A DNA stretch of 21,112 nucleotides from Saccoglossus kowalevskii (Eukaryota > Hemichordata > Enteropneusta > Harrimaniidae): contig NW_003143815.1 in assembly GCF_000003605.2 (NCBI RefSeq), forward strand, positions 168,997 through 190,108, read 5' to 3'. The notes under the pieces are model-generated. The model had not been told where the DNA came from. It saw only the letters and a list, made by a program, of their open reading frames with translations, and did no database searches. The position numbers and the translations under genes are program-made. Numbering within the stretch: position 1 is the stretch's first letter; every line of letters begins with the position of its first letter. Positions 1-10,197 of the stretch are shown one piece after another.

Positions 1-2174
1 GTTGTTGTTTTCATGCAGGTAAATGTAGTAGTTTTGTGCTTTGTAATACATGGATTTTTAACAATAAAGAAGAATCGCCATAAAGGGATGGTGGATATGA
101 ATAAGTTGAAGTAAGTCATATTTTTTCATTCAATATTTGTTATTTTTGATGGCAAGCAGCGTAATATTTCAAACTAAGTACCATTAATACAATAAACTGT
201 GGCGTGGTTAAATACGTAAAACGCCGGGAAGCTGTTAATATTAATATATATATTAAGTAAATTGTAAATTGTTTTTACAGGCCAGCAATCCGAGCCACTA
301 TTATTACTCTGCCTTGTTTAATGATTACATGGTTCTTAAAGTCTTTTGCAATTGAAAAGAATACTGAACCTACATACACAGTCTATGCTATTTGTAATAT
401 ACTGCAGGTAAGTATATTCTGTAGCATTGTGATTATTACAACGCATGGCTTGTTTATTCCGCCGCTGTTGATGTTAACCCATGCTTTGTCTAACGTGGCG
501 ATTGCTGTTATTCAGCGGTTGGTTTTCCAGACAAATCTGGAGATTGTGAGTTCATGAGACCTGGAAAAACAAAGTGTACACACAGTTTAATATTCAGAAA
601 ATAATTGTTTGAAAGTGGCATATCATGCTTGTAAATTAGTTCCGGGATTCACATGTACCTAATGTGTAACGCCGTTACTGATGCCTCTGTCCTGTAATGT
701 TTACTTGGCATGCAAAGAATCGTCGTATGAGATTCCGGATGATATGGAACCGTTAAGTTACGGAAATTATCTGTTGTATATGCTACCTACATTCTCAGTT
801 CCTGGGCGATAGATAATATATTTACAAACGTCGATGTTTCTCGCATAACAATGAATATTGAACTATATTTATATTATTTCTACAGGGAATACTTATATTT
901 ATTTTATATGGGGTGCTTGATGTGCAGGTGAGTTCTTTTCCTCCTGAATACTATTTAAGTACAATTCCTATGATCTTATTCCTCCCTGAAATAACGCTAC
1001 GTATATCGAATAAATAATTTCGTTTTTTTTTAGTTGACCATTTTAACCTAACATGAGCAGCAATATACTAACTCCCCCTCTCTTGTACTTATTATAATAA
1101 TTGTTCTGATAATGAAGTAGCATATCCAATTTTTGACGTGAATGTCACTTGAAATTTATGCGAATTACTAGTACATATGCGAAATGTACATGTTCCATTT
1201 GTTCACAAGAACCATGGTTCATATGAAGTGTTATATGTCATTTAGCAGGGAATTAATGGCAATAGTCTGTCGTCATGCGAGCCTGACTAAATACACTCAC
1301 TTGCCGAGCTTCAGACAGTTTCGTAGGTTCAGCCCAGTCGAACTCAATAGTGAATTAATGTCGACTAGTGTTTGTGGCCACATACCCCATTGGGTATACG
1401 ACCACCAATGGATGAAGTCGTTCTGTATTTGATATCCTACCTTGTCTATCCCTTGGAACTACTGACTGTGAATCGGCTTAGGCGCAATTACACTTCAGGT
1501 TTTCCAATTGATTCCTGGTCTCTTTTCAGGTGCAAATATTTTACAGAAACAAATTTGGACACAACCACAAGGCTGTGCAAGACTCGTCACCGAAAGCCTG
1601 GTCAGATAAGACAAGTGAAAATAATAAAACGAGTCCAAATAATTTCAGGGCGAGTTCGTTAACCAGCTTCAGTAGCCGGGCGAGTGAGAGTGTCGCCACT
1701 ATTAGAAATGATTCTACGGCATCGATATCTTCAGCTGCAACCAGGCGATTTGTAAGCGATTCTGTATTATTAGTTGTCGCCACATTCAATAATATGAGGA
1801 GTTTTCTGATTTCTGTGATAGCTGGCATTGATGTATTGTCGCTAACCGATTGGAGTAATGTCGCTAATATATAAATAACATTGATAGATGTAGCAGTTGC
1901 TAAAAAGGCGAACGAGTTACACAGACGAGTAATGACACTTTATGTGTTAGAGTGGTCAAAAATGATAACTAATACATAGACTACTCAACAACGCACAGTT
2001 TTTTGTCGTTCCTGAAAAATATTCTCCCATCTATATAAATGTATTGAGAATGTTTTTTTGTAATTTAGCTTGTTTTTTTTCCAGAAGAAGACACTGGTGT
2101 TACCGATGAGAAAGACGACCTCTTCGCCTGGACCTTCAAATTCCTTGGGACAAACATCTAAATCTCTCTCGTGA
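1..2174 (+). CDS. Class B (adhesion/secretin-type) seven-transmembrane receptor, 3' exons, partial
   Basis: Five exons join in one frame: 1-110 (left edge outside the window or at an acceptor ending at 18), 281-407, 886-927, 1530-1751 and 2085-2174. All junctions are GT...AG with GTAAGT, GTAAGT, GTGAGT and GTAAGC donors. The visible product is about 196 residues. Residues 1-23 look like the end of TM5 (VNVVVLCFVIHGF) followed by a basic loop (KKNRHKG). TM6 follows at about 41-60 (TLPCLMITW), then a short outer loop, then TM7 at about 70-92 (YAICNILQ joined to GILIFILYG), and a tail rich in Ser, Thr and Asn. The ITW motif in TM6 and the NILQG...YG pattern in TM7 are typical of the adhesion branch of class B receptors, which sense ligands or tension at the plasma membrane and couple to G proteins. 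The N-terminal ectodomain lies left of the window, so the subfamily cannot be named. An AATAAA at 2622-2627 fits the 3' end. Confidence 0.8.
886..927 (+). CDS. 42-nt exon encoding the middle of TM7 of the class B receptor
   Basis: The exon is exactly 14 codons (GILIFILYGVLDVQ), phase 0 at both ends. It is bounded by a TTTCTACAG acceptor and a GTGAGT donor. Vertebrate class B1 receptors (PTH, calcitonin, CRF type 1) also have a 42-nt TM7 exon at this position, and skipping it yields receptors lacking TM7. The correspondence of length, phase and position is seen here; the functional analogy is inferred. Confidence 0.8.
1530..1874 (+). CDS. Receptor tail exon with two possible ends (spliced at 1751 or read through to TAA at 1872)
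   Basis: The exon opens after TCTTTTCAG with VQIFYRNKFG, then a polar tail with many Ser/Thr (for example SSLTSFSSRASES). A donor GTAAGC at 1752 gives 74 codons and splices in phase 0 to 2085-2174. Without splicing the frame stays open for 40 more codons to a TAA at 1872-1874. The extra segment is more hydrophobic and looks less like a tail, so the spliced form is preferred. Either form is cytoplasmic. Confidence 0.65.
   Translation: MQIFYRNKFGHNHKAVQDSSPKAWSDKTSENNKTSPNNFRASSLTSFSSRASESVATIRNDSTASISSAATRRFVSDSVLLVVATFNNMRSFLISVIAGIDVLSLTDWSNVANI
2085..2174 (+). CDS. Terminal coding exon of the class B receptor
   Basis: It follows a strong acceptor (TGTTTTTTTTCCAG). In the frame carried from 1751 it encodes 29 residues (KKTLVLPMRK, then a Ser/Pro/Gly-rich end) and stops with TGA at 2172-2174. 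The basic start and Ser-rich end suit a phosphorylatable receptor tail. Chance openness over 90 nt cannot be excluded; the acceptor and phase are the support. Confidence 0.6.
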   Translation, partial: KKTLVLPMRKTTSSPGPSNSLGQTSKSLS

Positions 2175-2650
2175 TGAGTTTGTTTAAAGACTTCAAGGGG
2201 AAAAATCTCGTGGTCGCAACCATACTATTTACTGAGTTGGAAAATCAGTTCGTGGAGTATATGAGCACGTGGAATGAAGATTGAAAGTCTGATATTAACA
2301 ATTTATCCAGTTGTTGTAATGGATTGGCAGGGATTGTCATTGGATAAACCACATATAAACATTTGATGAACACTACATCACAGTTGCTGGGTAATTAAGT
2401 GTGTACACAACACCTGCAAAACGAATTACTCCTTCAAGTTCAAGTTCAGGAATATTGCGTCATCCTACTAACTATGTACATAATATGTGCAACTATGAGT
2501 TCATCCAAATTTGACCTTAATTGATTGGATAACATTCCTGACAGCTGTCAAGTCTACTTTATGTGTCCAGATTATGATACGATTGTTTCAGGAAATAGAG
2601 TTATTGAACAGTTCAGCAACAAATAAACACATACATAAACCAATTATATA
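2175..2650 (+). other. Probable 3' UTR of the receptor gene, with AATAAA at 2622-2627
   Basis: There is no open frame of note after the TGA. The first canonical AATAAA downstream lies at 2622-2627, giving a UTR of about 450-480 nt. The cleavage site is not resolved. Confidence 0.45.
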
Positions 2651-4128
2651 AACAACTGAATGAAAGATGAAATGAAAGTAATAGTAAAATTCAATAACAT
2701 TGTTTAAATGGAAGAGCTGCGACACAGACAGTGAATACAAGTTGCAATGACCTTGAACATATGATGCAATGAATGGCTGGCAAACTAGACACTCGGTTCA
2801 AAAGTCGTAATCCTGTAGCGATACAATGGAAAACATTATTCTAATAACTGGGCGTGTTTTTGCGATATATTGGTTGTGGGTTAAGGAGCCTTCACATGTT
2901 GCAACCGTGGCTAAGGACTGTGAAACACTGCTGAAAACTGTACGTTTTAAGTATGCTAAATACCCATTCATTTACGATTGTACTTCATTAAATTAAATTT
3001 GTTCAAACTATCCTTCACTTCAACAATCATTATTACGCTTTGTTTGTATATACGCATCGCTTCAGACATCTATTTTTTATCCCATATTTACACATTTGTG
3101 TCTGGGCCGTGAAATTCATAAAATTATTTTCTTACTGTTCAATTTATGATAAATAACCTGCACTAAGTCATTTGACATTTGCTGCATGATAAACTTCAAA
3201 TCCCACTCTGTAAAACATGCGCTGACATTCTCATTGTGGTAGTTGTTGATTTAGAAATAAACAATGTTGTGAGTACGAAGACGGAAATGAGCAACGATAA
3301 TAGCACGTTTGTACGGGTATGTTTAGTATAAAATTTTGCAAAATTATTCATATATATTGAATTCAAACCGCTATAACATATATCTAGAAAAAAATATACA
3401 CATTGCACTTACTATGCGGCACATACCCTTCATAAAAAGACTGGTCGTCCTTCACCGACAGTAAAAATTAAGTGTAACATTGTAAAAAAACAAACTGTAA
3501 ACACCAAGTATTTCATTGGATGTTGTACTACCTCAGGTTAATTTAACTACAGCGTCATGATTTCTTATTCAGTAGACACCGGAATATCAAGCAATTGCCA
3601 CAAGCTGTTTATTTGAATGGTACCGTAGATGGCGCGCTTTTACCAAATCATAAAGCGTAATATCTTACAAAAACTGTTGTATTATTACATGTTTAAAAAT
3701 ATTACTGAAATTCTTTTTTATTTTTATAAATATTATTCATTCACGTTCAGCTAAAAGATACAATCTGGTTTGAATAATTGCTTTCATTGACCCAATGTCG
3801 TTTTGTTTTATGTTTTGTTCACGTCTACGTAATAGGAAAGTATGTATGCAAAAAATTTAGCCGACATGAATGCGATCATTGGTAAGAGGGTTGTAAGTAA
3901 ATTAGGGTCATTGGTTCATGGTTACATGTGGATTCCCAATGTGTCGATTTTTTCAGACACTTTTGGTTGATATATAATGTGGCAGACTCGAAATGTGCTG
4001 ATTGGTTAAAACAAGTGTACATGGGTGTATAATTACACAAGAACTGCCTATCAGCACCATTGCACATATTCTTATGTGGCTGTCATATTTACGGTGTGTA
4101 CAAAAACGCTGTTGTGAAATCACTATTA
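2651..4128. other. Intergenic stretch between convergent genes
   Basis: AT-rich sequence without a supported gene. It contains a CTCF-like motif at 3621-3635 and a GTAAGT donor on the - strand at 3412-3407 with no convincing exon behind it. An AATAAA on the - strand near 3610 could serve the candidate terminal exon at 4183-4129. Confidence 0.5.
3621..3635 (+). promoter_or_regulatory. CTCF-like site TACCGTAGATGGCGC (copy 1)
   Basis: The 15-mer TACCGTAGATGGCGC fits the bilaterian CTCF core CCASYAGRKGGCRS at 12 of 14 positions. The identical 15-mer occurs at 6370-6384 in the same orientation, and the similarity weakens soon after it. Binding is inferred only. Confidence 0.35.
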
Positions 4129-4183
4129 CTATGAAATCACCATCCTCTCGGTTACCGGGTCAATTACGCAGGCGTATTTTTTC
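4129..4183 (-). CDS. Candidate terminal exon of a - strand gene
   Basis: After the acceptor TGTTCTTATTAG the frame set by the upstream candidate exon reads KKYACVIDPVTERMVIS and ends at TAG (4131-4129). Support is a good acceptor, matching phase (one base completes the AG left by the exon at 5273-5197) and protein-like composition. It is short, so chance is a real alternative. Confidence 0.35.
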
Positions 4184-4723
4184 CTAATAAGAACACGTTT
4201 ATTAAATCATGTATATTTTCTCATTAGCCTGCCATGATAATTTATAATTAAGTTAGTAGTATTCCGAATATTCACCCGGCATATTATCCGATCCGAAACA
4301 TAGTATTCGCAGAACTACGTCAAGTTTGGGACCGATAATTGTTTGTTGATTTATGTTATTAATTTCCCATGCGGACATGTATTTGGTAATATTTTGTGTA
4401 GAGCGGATTATACAATTGAGTAATGCGTAAACGAGCTCTAGAAAACAAATACAGACAACAACATACCGTCAACTAGTTCACGTAACAAAACAATTGGTAA
4501 ATAACGCCTTTCACAATAATAATTTCACACGATAATTTCGAATACATAATACACAAAGAAACAAAGTTTCACTAATATATATATAAGTTTTCCCCGATTC
4601 CAAACTATATGTATTGCAATCGATTACACGAACATAGTGAAATACTAAATTCGAATTCGCAAATGCGCCTCGTTACTGTAAGCAGATGCGCTTCCGAAAC
4701 TCTGCAATACACTGCCCCAAATA

Positions 4724-5095
4724 TGGCCAGACTTTTATTATCCATTGTTTCGCGAAAATGAAATAAAAATATAATTCAGCGTAATTTCTCGCGCCCGCCG
4801 ACTTGTAAGCGCAAAAAACTGCTAAAAAAATATTATTTTTATCTTCATTTTTTTACCGCCCGCCGCATAACAAATCTAAGTTGCATTTTCGTGGGAGTAT
4901 CATGATCAAAGTACCGAAGTATACATGGAATAACATTTTATTTCATTTCTTCTCTCCGATCAATGATCTCACTTACATTTTTTTAAGAATCACACAAATC
5001 TAATGGAAAAAAAGAATTGAATTTATTTTTTTCCGCGCTTCTCAAAAAAAATGCCTTATAAGAACTCGCGAAACATGGAATAAAAAAGTCTGGCA
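4724..5095. mobile_element. Non-autonomous TA-flanked DNA transposon (MITE), 372 bp
   Basis: The left end (4724-4755, TGGCCAGACTTTTATTATCC...) and the reverse complement of the right end (5095-5064, TGCCAGACTTTTTTATTCC...) match over about 32 bases, both reaching the shared TGTTTCGCGA. Both ends are flanked by TA (4722-4723 and 5096-5097), the target duplication of Tc1/mariner-type elements. The interior is AT-rich with two GCCCGCCG islands and carries no transposase, so it would need an enzyme supplied from elsewhere. It lies between candidate - strand exons, so it is intronic if those are real. Confidence 0.7.
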
Positions 5096-5196
5096 TAAGA
5101 TAGTTTAAAATAGAATGTGGGAAATGAACTAACAAGTTGGTAATATACGAAGGCGGATTTAAACAAATCAAATAATATTTAATTATCAAACTGTAC

Positions 5197-5273
5197 CTGG
5201 TAGCTAACTTAAAACCACAATAGCTTTGAAAATATGCCTTCCGGTGACTAATGGTTAGTTTTTGTTCGAATTT
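5197..5273 (-). CDS. Candidate internal exon of a - strand gene
   Basis: It lies between an acceptor CCAATGACAG and a weak donor CCAG/GTACAG. It is open from phase 0 and leaves two bases, reading KFEQKLTISHRKAYFQSYCG and five more residues. It continues the frame of the exon at 5690-5585. The frame stays open beyond the donor down to about 4983, so the true end may differ. The product is not recognised. Confidence 0.3.
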
Positions 5274-5584
5274 CTGTCATTGGAATTGTATGCTTTTTAT
5301 GTGAAAAACTGTGGGTTCACCTGTGTTTTGGTATTCTGCCTATACTCTAAAATTTACCAGTGTTAAGGGGCATGACTATTTTGAAATAATAAACATTCGT
5401 TTCACCGACCACAGTCACACCTTGTAATTTAAAATACACGTATTACGTAGTTATATACGTCAATATGAGATATCTCGATTGTTATAAAAACACATCAAAT
5501 TATTGTAATTCATTCAGTTGTATAATTGCAATTATTCACATACAGACCCAATAAAATGTGTCCAATTCGTACAAAATTACTTAC

Positions 5585-5690
5585 TCGTTGTGTTTTCATA
5601 ATAAATTCTTTCTGATTGACAATTATGTGTCCAAATGAACGGCGAATGGCTTCATTTCCTTCCTTCAACGTAATATGGTGTATATTTTGA
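5585..5690 (-). CDS. Candidate internal exon of a - strand gene
   Basis: The acceptor is TCTTTTGGTGTAG and the donor is a strong CGA/GTAAGTAA. It encodes 35 residues beginning QNIHHITLKEGNEAIRRSFG and ending KTQR. It needs two bases from the previous exon, exactly what the exon at 7692-7616 leaves. It is the best supported of the four distal candidates, but no family is recognised. Confidence 0.45.
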
Positions 5691-7615
5691 CTACACCAAA
5701 AGACCGCCACTAAACTACATGATTTCTTATGCCCGACATATCTTGTCCATTCGTGGCGAGGCGTAGCGTTCGTAGCTCCTTGATTACGAAATGGCACTTT
5801 TTAGTTTAGATGGCGTCAGATAAAATTCGAAATTCAGCATGGTTCAGCACATTTTGAGTCGTTAATGTAATTAATTGTGTTTTTAATTATGTGACGCCGA
5901 TAACGTTCTAATTGTTCTGATTCTTTTATTCAATGAGGTAGATACGTTCAGACAATACATAAGAACGTTTTGTTACACAGTCGGGGAAACCATGTTGAAA
6001 AGCCTAATTGCATCCGAGCTAAGCTAAACGGTTGATATTGTAATAATGAGATGCGTCGGAATGTGTACCTTCAGGCGGTGTTCACGAGATTAACAGGCTA
6101 CCAGACGAGCAACAAATATCAATAGGTTTCCGAAAATAATTAGGTAACCAGCATAGCATAAGCATTCTCGTGATGATCATACTCGTCCGTGCCCTGGTAA
6201 TGACAAATAAAGGACAGTGTTGACAGTTGTATGATTGTCACTTTCAACAATTGTAGCCATCTGTTCATGTATTACTCACACGCACTGATTGGCGTCAGTG
6301 TGATATACAACGTGGTATAGGTTGACCAATAAGAACGAGTCTCAATAATGGAATCGCGTTATTTACTTATACCGTAGATGGCGCACTCTTGGCAAACCAG
6401 GTCAACATGTTGCAATCATGTCTATGTAAACATGATTATGTCTAGGTATACATAGCACATACAAATATGTAAATATAAAAAGTAAAAAACACAGATTGTA
6501 TTTGTTATAAAGTCTGTTAGATTTCCATTTGTTTAGATCACGATTTCGTATTTGAAATTTCACTTGTATTGAGATTCACATTTTGCTTGAATTGAAATAG
6601 GATGATTACGGTAATGTTTTCAACAAGGAATCACGTCTTTGTTTTTCATTGTTTGTGTATTTTAATCAAAATCCTAACATGTTGATCCACGCTTCGATCA
6701 TTCTGCGACATAATTTTCAGTTCACGCCACGTTTTTGTTGAATTTTCATATTGAAATTACAATCATCAAAATACACAAAAAAACTTGACCTTCCCAGCTA
6801 CATATATTAAGGTAGCGGGACTATTATTTGCATACTTGTTTTCATCATCTAATTGTGAGCAAATGATTACAAATAGACCCAGGAAAGTATATATTTTTAG
6901 AATCGTCAGACTTCAAGCTTTTCAAAGGTGTGTTTTCCATGTTCCATCTGCATTCTACCGTGCGTTACTTAATCAAAAGTGAAAAATTACTTTTTTTGTA
7001 AAAAAAAAATAATTACGCATTTATGCTGGTGATAAGAAGTTTGTTTTTCACTTTTCCTAGTTGTTCAATAGTCTGGTAAATTGAATGTGTCTGGTCAGTT
7101 TTATTCAAGCAACGCATTTTGAAAAGTACCTTGTATTTTGAAAAAAAAACATAAACTCCTAGAAAACGTCCATGAAGTAACAGCAAAGATTTTCAAACTT
7201 GTTTATCTGCACAAGCGATTTGTTTTCCCATCAAGATCTGTTTTAACATGTGTAGGGGCATCCATATGGAAACCAAAAAATAAAGGAATGGGATAGCTAT
7301 AATTCGATAAAATCGGCAGACGAAAACACCAAAATCAATGATTTTTTTCAGTGGCTGTGTAACCTTGTGTCTGACACATTTATATGCAAATAACTAATCT
7401 GTGAAATAAAAAGGGGTGGAGACAAACCACTCAAATGTTTGGAAACACTCATTGTGTTTCAGACAGCTACTGATAACACATCCTAACATTGCTTTGTCTT
7501 GAGTTAATCTTTGAAACTTATAGGCACACAGATTAAACCTGTGTTGTTGATTCTGGAAAACACTACTGAGGCTGCCTTGCTTCCCTACAGAAAATCTACA
7601 TTTTAACCAACTTAC
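5691..7615. other. Non-coding stretch (intronic if the distal exons are real)
   Basis: AT-rich sequence. It holds the second CTCF-like motif (6370-6384), a related AGATGGCG at 5809-5816, and a short imperfect hairpin at 6276-6303 (ACTGA...TCAGT). A good - strand donor (GTGAGTAA, 6274) has no open exon that fits the neighbouring phases. No gene is supported. Confidence 0.5.
6370..6384 (+). promoter_or_regulatory. CTCF-like site TACCGTAGATGGCGC (copy 2)
   Basis: Second exact copy of the 15-mer at 3621-3635, same strand, 2.75 kb apart. The following bases (ACTCTTGGCAAACC against GCTTTTACCAAATC) are partly alike, so a shared short repeat is the alternative explanation. Confidence 0.35.
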
Positions 7616-7692
7616 ATGATATTCTCGGTTACGTTGACTTTATCAGATAGAAGTTTATAGTGCATTTCATCAATTAATAAATAAATGTGTCG
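7616..7692 (-). CDS. Candidate internal exon of a - strand gene
   Basis: A pyrimidine-rich run (ATTACTTTTATTACTATTACC) precedes the acceptor AAAGTAG, and the donor is ATCAT/GTAAGT. The frame starts in phase 0 and reads RHIYLLIDEMHYKLLSDKVN followed by VTENI, then leaves two bases. It could follow the phase-0 end of the exon at 10570-10470, as an alternative to the exon at 10021-9470. It includes a potential N-glycosylation sequon (NVT). Confidence 0.4.
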
Positions 7693-8021
7693 CTACTTTA
7701 AGTCAAGGTAATAGTAATAAAAGTAATAGTAGCAGATAGAAAGCGTACTGCGTTTAATATAAGCTACAAAACATATGACACAATATCTGCTTACTCTGTT
7801 ACAACTTCGCATCAAAACTCACAAATATAATATACGCACTGGAGAACACCGAATTTATTGTATTTTTTGCAATGTATAATTGCAAATATTCACGTACAAG
7901 CACAATACATTTTGTCAAATTTATAGAAAAATATCTTGTTATGTGGATCAAGGCCATGAATATTAATTTTATTTTGGCATACACTTATTGCGCAAAATTG
8001 TGCTGAAATTTCGTGATCATA

Positions 8022-8256
8022 AAGGGCGGTGGTCTCGCTCTATGCATACGCGAGATATGGGTCTCATATAAAGAAGGATAACAAGGATAACGAGGATGAG
8101 ACGTTACCAAGATTTAACTTACGGTTATTAGTGCATGTGGCGCCCAGGGCAGAACTGGGACTCTTGATTCCATTAGAAAAGCGCATTGGATTGTGGGAAA
8201 AATCAACGTTTATCAACACAAATTTCGCACATGCGCAAAGCGACGACCACGCCCTT
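8022..8256. mobile_element. Non-autonomous TA-flanked DNA transposon (MITE), 235 bp
   Basis: The left end AAGGGCGGTGGTCTCGCT and the reverse complement of the right end AAGGGCGTGGTCGTCGCT are alike. Similarity extends to about 35 bases (8022-8056 against 8256-8222) with two single-base gaps. TA dinucleotides flank both ends (8020-8021, 8257-8258). The 76-codon frame across its interior (from 8029) has no recognised domain and is taken as chance. It is more GC-rich than its surroundings. It lies downstream of 9470 on the - strand, or in an intron if the distal exons belong to that gene. Confidence 0.75.
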
Positions 8257-9179
8257 TAAACATTTTATGATAAAGATTGTGTGTTAAATGTGTTACCCGT
8301 AATTGCAGACAATTAAACGGGTAAATCCACAATAACTGAATAAATAAATATTGTTGAATTTAAGTCAAAATATGTTAACAGTGTAATTAAGAGTTTATCA
8401 GAACATACGTAAATTTACCACTGTTTAATAAACAAAATAGCGCCAACGAATGGTATATTACCATATGTTATATACATAGATAATAATTTAAGACATGAAA
8501 CAGGGTGATGAAAACGACACAAGACAAAATATACAACAGAAACAAACAAAAAAAGCAGTCTTTTTAAATTAGGAACGGCAACCGGAAATGATAATTTAGT
8601 TAATATTTACCTATATTTTTTACTCATTTGCTCCACCACAAGATGTTTAGATTTCTACGCATTTGATTCAAATACAATCCCACAATATTTATGGTGGATA
8701 TTTGAAACAAGGCACGCTAAGTGTCGTCATTATTGAAAAAAAAAACACTACCTATAATTTTCGTATGAAATCATGTGAAGCGGGGAATATTCAACCTAAA
8801 ATCAGGGAAATAAATTGATTCTGCTTATTGAATTGGTTTGCTGGGCTCTGATACATTGAATAATTGAACCCAGAATTGTTTGCTAACGCTGTGTAGTGTA
8901 TACTGAGAGCAGGGGAAAAACGGTGACAACATTTCTGGTCCAAAAATGAAAGTGTACTTTTTGAATATGCATTATAATATGCCAACACACTACCAACACA
9001 CTACCAACACTTATAGTTTCGTATTTTATGCATATTTTACATTTGCATATTCATAACGTTTTAGAATACACTGGCGATACATATTGTGCATGAGTGTATT
9101 ACCCCGACCCATATTGCATTGATGAGTTATAAAACGACACTGGAGGGGAATATTGACAACCTGGCTATCGGTAGTTCGA

Positions 9180-9469
9180 TTGTTTATTGCTTAACCAGGC
9201 ATTTTGAATTATTTATTTGACGAACATTGTGTTTGTACCGATGTACACAAATGTCAACTGGACCATGATTATTAAATATGTTCTGTGTGTCTTTCAATTT
9301 CCGAAATATAGTACGCCAACGTCGACTTAACGTCCATTATCGGATATTAATGACACCGTCACTTTCTAAACACAAAGTATCCCCCAAAATAGAGTGAAAA
9401 TGCATACATATTTTTTCAATCGAAAGATGGTAGCATTAACACACAAGTCTAGTGTTCGGAAGGGATGAA
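9180..9469 (-). other. Probable 3' UTR of the RRM-like exon with two AATAAA signals
   Basis: Downstream of the TGA on the - strand there is no continuing ORF. AATAAA occurs at 9217-9212 and again at 9188-9183, giving a UTR of about 260-290 nt. This supports the end of a transcript rather than the middle of a LINE, where ORF2 would follow. Confidence 0.4.
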
Positions 9470-10021
9470 TCACGTGCTCGTAACCAGCATACCATTCCTG
9501 AAGACAATTTCGCCATCTTTGCCTATAGCCCGGATCAATGTTCTCATGTTCTCCATAGTGATACGAGCATCGTGTGAAGTATATGGTTCAATCTTTACAT
9601 CATGGAATGACGCCGATTTCCCGAGATTTTGTCGAGCATTTAAAACCGCAGCTTGGTCCTCTACTGTTTCTAGTACAACGATAAGTGAAGGGTCTTCACT
9701 TGGAGACATTCGTCGATGAGCTTTGTCCACTTTGGCACTGACACCGAGTCCCTCTCTGAATAATTCATATACTTTTTGAAAGGTGTGTTCATGTGGAACT
9801 GCTGGGAGATTTCGAATCACAATACCGCGTTCAATGGCTTCTGCTTCTAACTTTGTTTTCGCTTCGAAATGGTCCAATTTCTCCTCTAAAGCCTTAAGCT
9901 TGTCCTTAATGATAGCGATTTCTGACGTCAGATTTAGGTTCAACTCTGTCAACTTCTCATGTACTCCATCCATTATATGCTGATGCAATGTTCGAAATTC
10001 GTAAGGCGACCATGCGGCTTC
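9470..10021 (-). CDS. Coiled-coil plus LINE-1 ORF1p-like RRM domain, apparently a terminal exon
   Basis: An open frame of 183 codons runs from a splice acceptor (TTTATTCCTAATAG, ending at 10022) to TGA at 9472-9470. Residues about 25-70 form a heptad-like helix (IIKDKLKALEEKLDHFEAK). An RRM-like segment follows from RGIVIRNLP through LIVVLETVEDQAAVLN, then a conserved helix-rich end (DARITMENMRTLIRAIG). This order is that of LINE-1 ORF1 proteins, which trimerise and bind RNA. No reverse transcriptase follows downstream, so this is not part of a complete element here. The stop just upstream of GAAGCC is itself the acceptor, and the frame is phase 0, matching the exon at 10570-10470. It is visibly more GC-rich than its flanks. 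The first ATG inside the exon is at 9973-9971, so a solo ORF1 remnant is the alternative. Confidence 0.7.
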   Translation of the reverse strand, partial: EAAWSPYEFRTLHQHIMDGVHEKLTELNLNLTSEIAIIKDKLKALEEKLDHFEAKTKLEAEAIERGIVIRNLPAVPHEHTFQKVYELFREGLGVSAKVDKAHRRMSPSEDPSLIVVLETVEDQAAVLNARQNLGKSASFHDVKIEPYTSHDARITMENMRTLIRAIGKDGEIVFRNGMLVTST

Positions 10022-10080
10022 CTATTAGGAATAAATACAAAAACGCTCAAAACAACATGGCCACACCAACATTCAGCGCC

Positions 10081-10197
10081 ACTACCCTACACTACACTAT
10101 ACTACACTACACAACACAACACTACACTACACTACGCTACACTACACTACACTACACTACACTACACTACACTACACTACACTACACTACACTATAC
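10081..10197 (+). repeat. CTACA pentanucleotide microsatellite
   Basis: There are about 20 units of CTACA (TGTAG on the - strand), pure from about 10134 to 10193 and interrupted at the left by CTATA, CAACA and CTACG variants. It falls in the short intron (10469-10022) upstream of the RRM-like exon. The two + strand ORFs crossing it are repeat artefacts. Confidence 0.95.

Noticed and set aside
1387-1411. Inverted repeat CCATTGG...CCAATGG
   Set aside because: Only 7-bp arms inside an intron; no flanking duplication or RNA-gene features.
1184-1662. + strand ORFs inside the receptor gene
   Set aside because: The first lies in the intron 928-1529, and the second overlaps the tail exon in another frame.
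3413-3449. - strand exon candidate before GTAAGT (DDQSFYEGYVPH)
   Set aside because: The strong upstream acceptor leads only to stops; the usable acceptor (GTGAAG) is poor and lies beyond a stop-bearing exon.
5347-5420. - strand ORF QGVTVVGETNVYYFKIVMPL with a possible acceptor
   Set aside because: Protein-like, but its phase does not fit the exon ending at 5585, and no other partner was found.
8611-8654. 44-nt - strand exon candidate (KSKHLVVEQMSKKY)
   Set aside because: Open with AG and GTAAAT ends, but the acceptor lacks a pyrimidine tract and its phase conflicts with the exon at 7692-7616.
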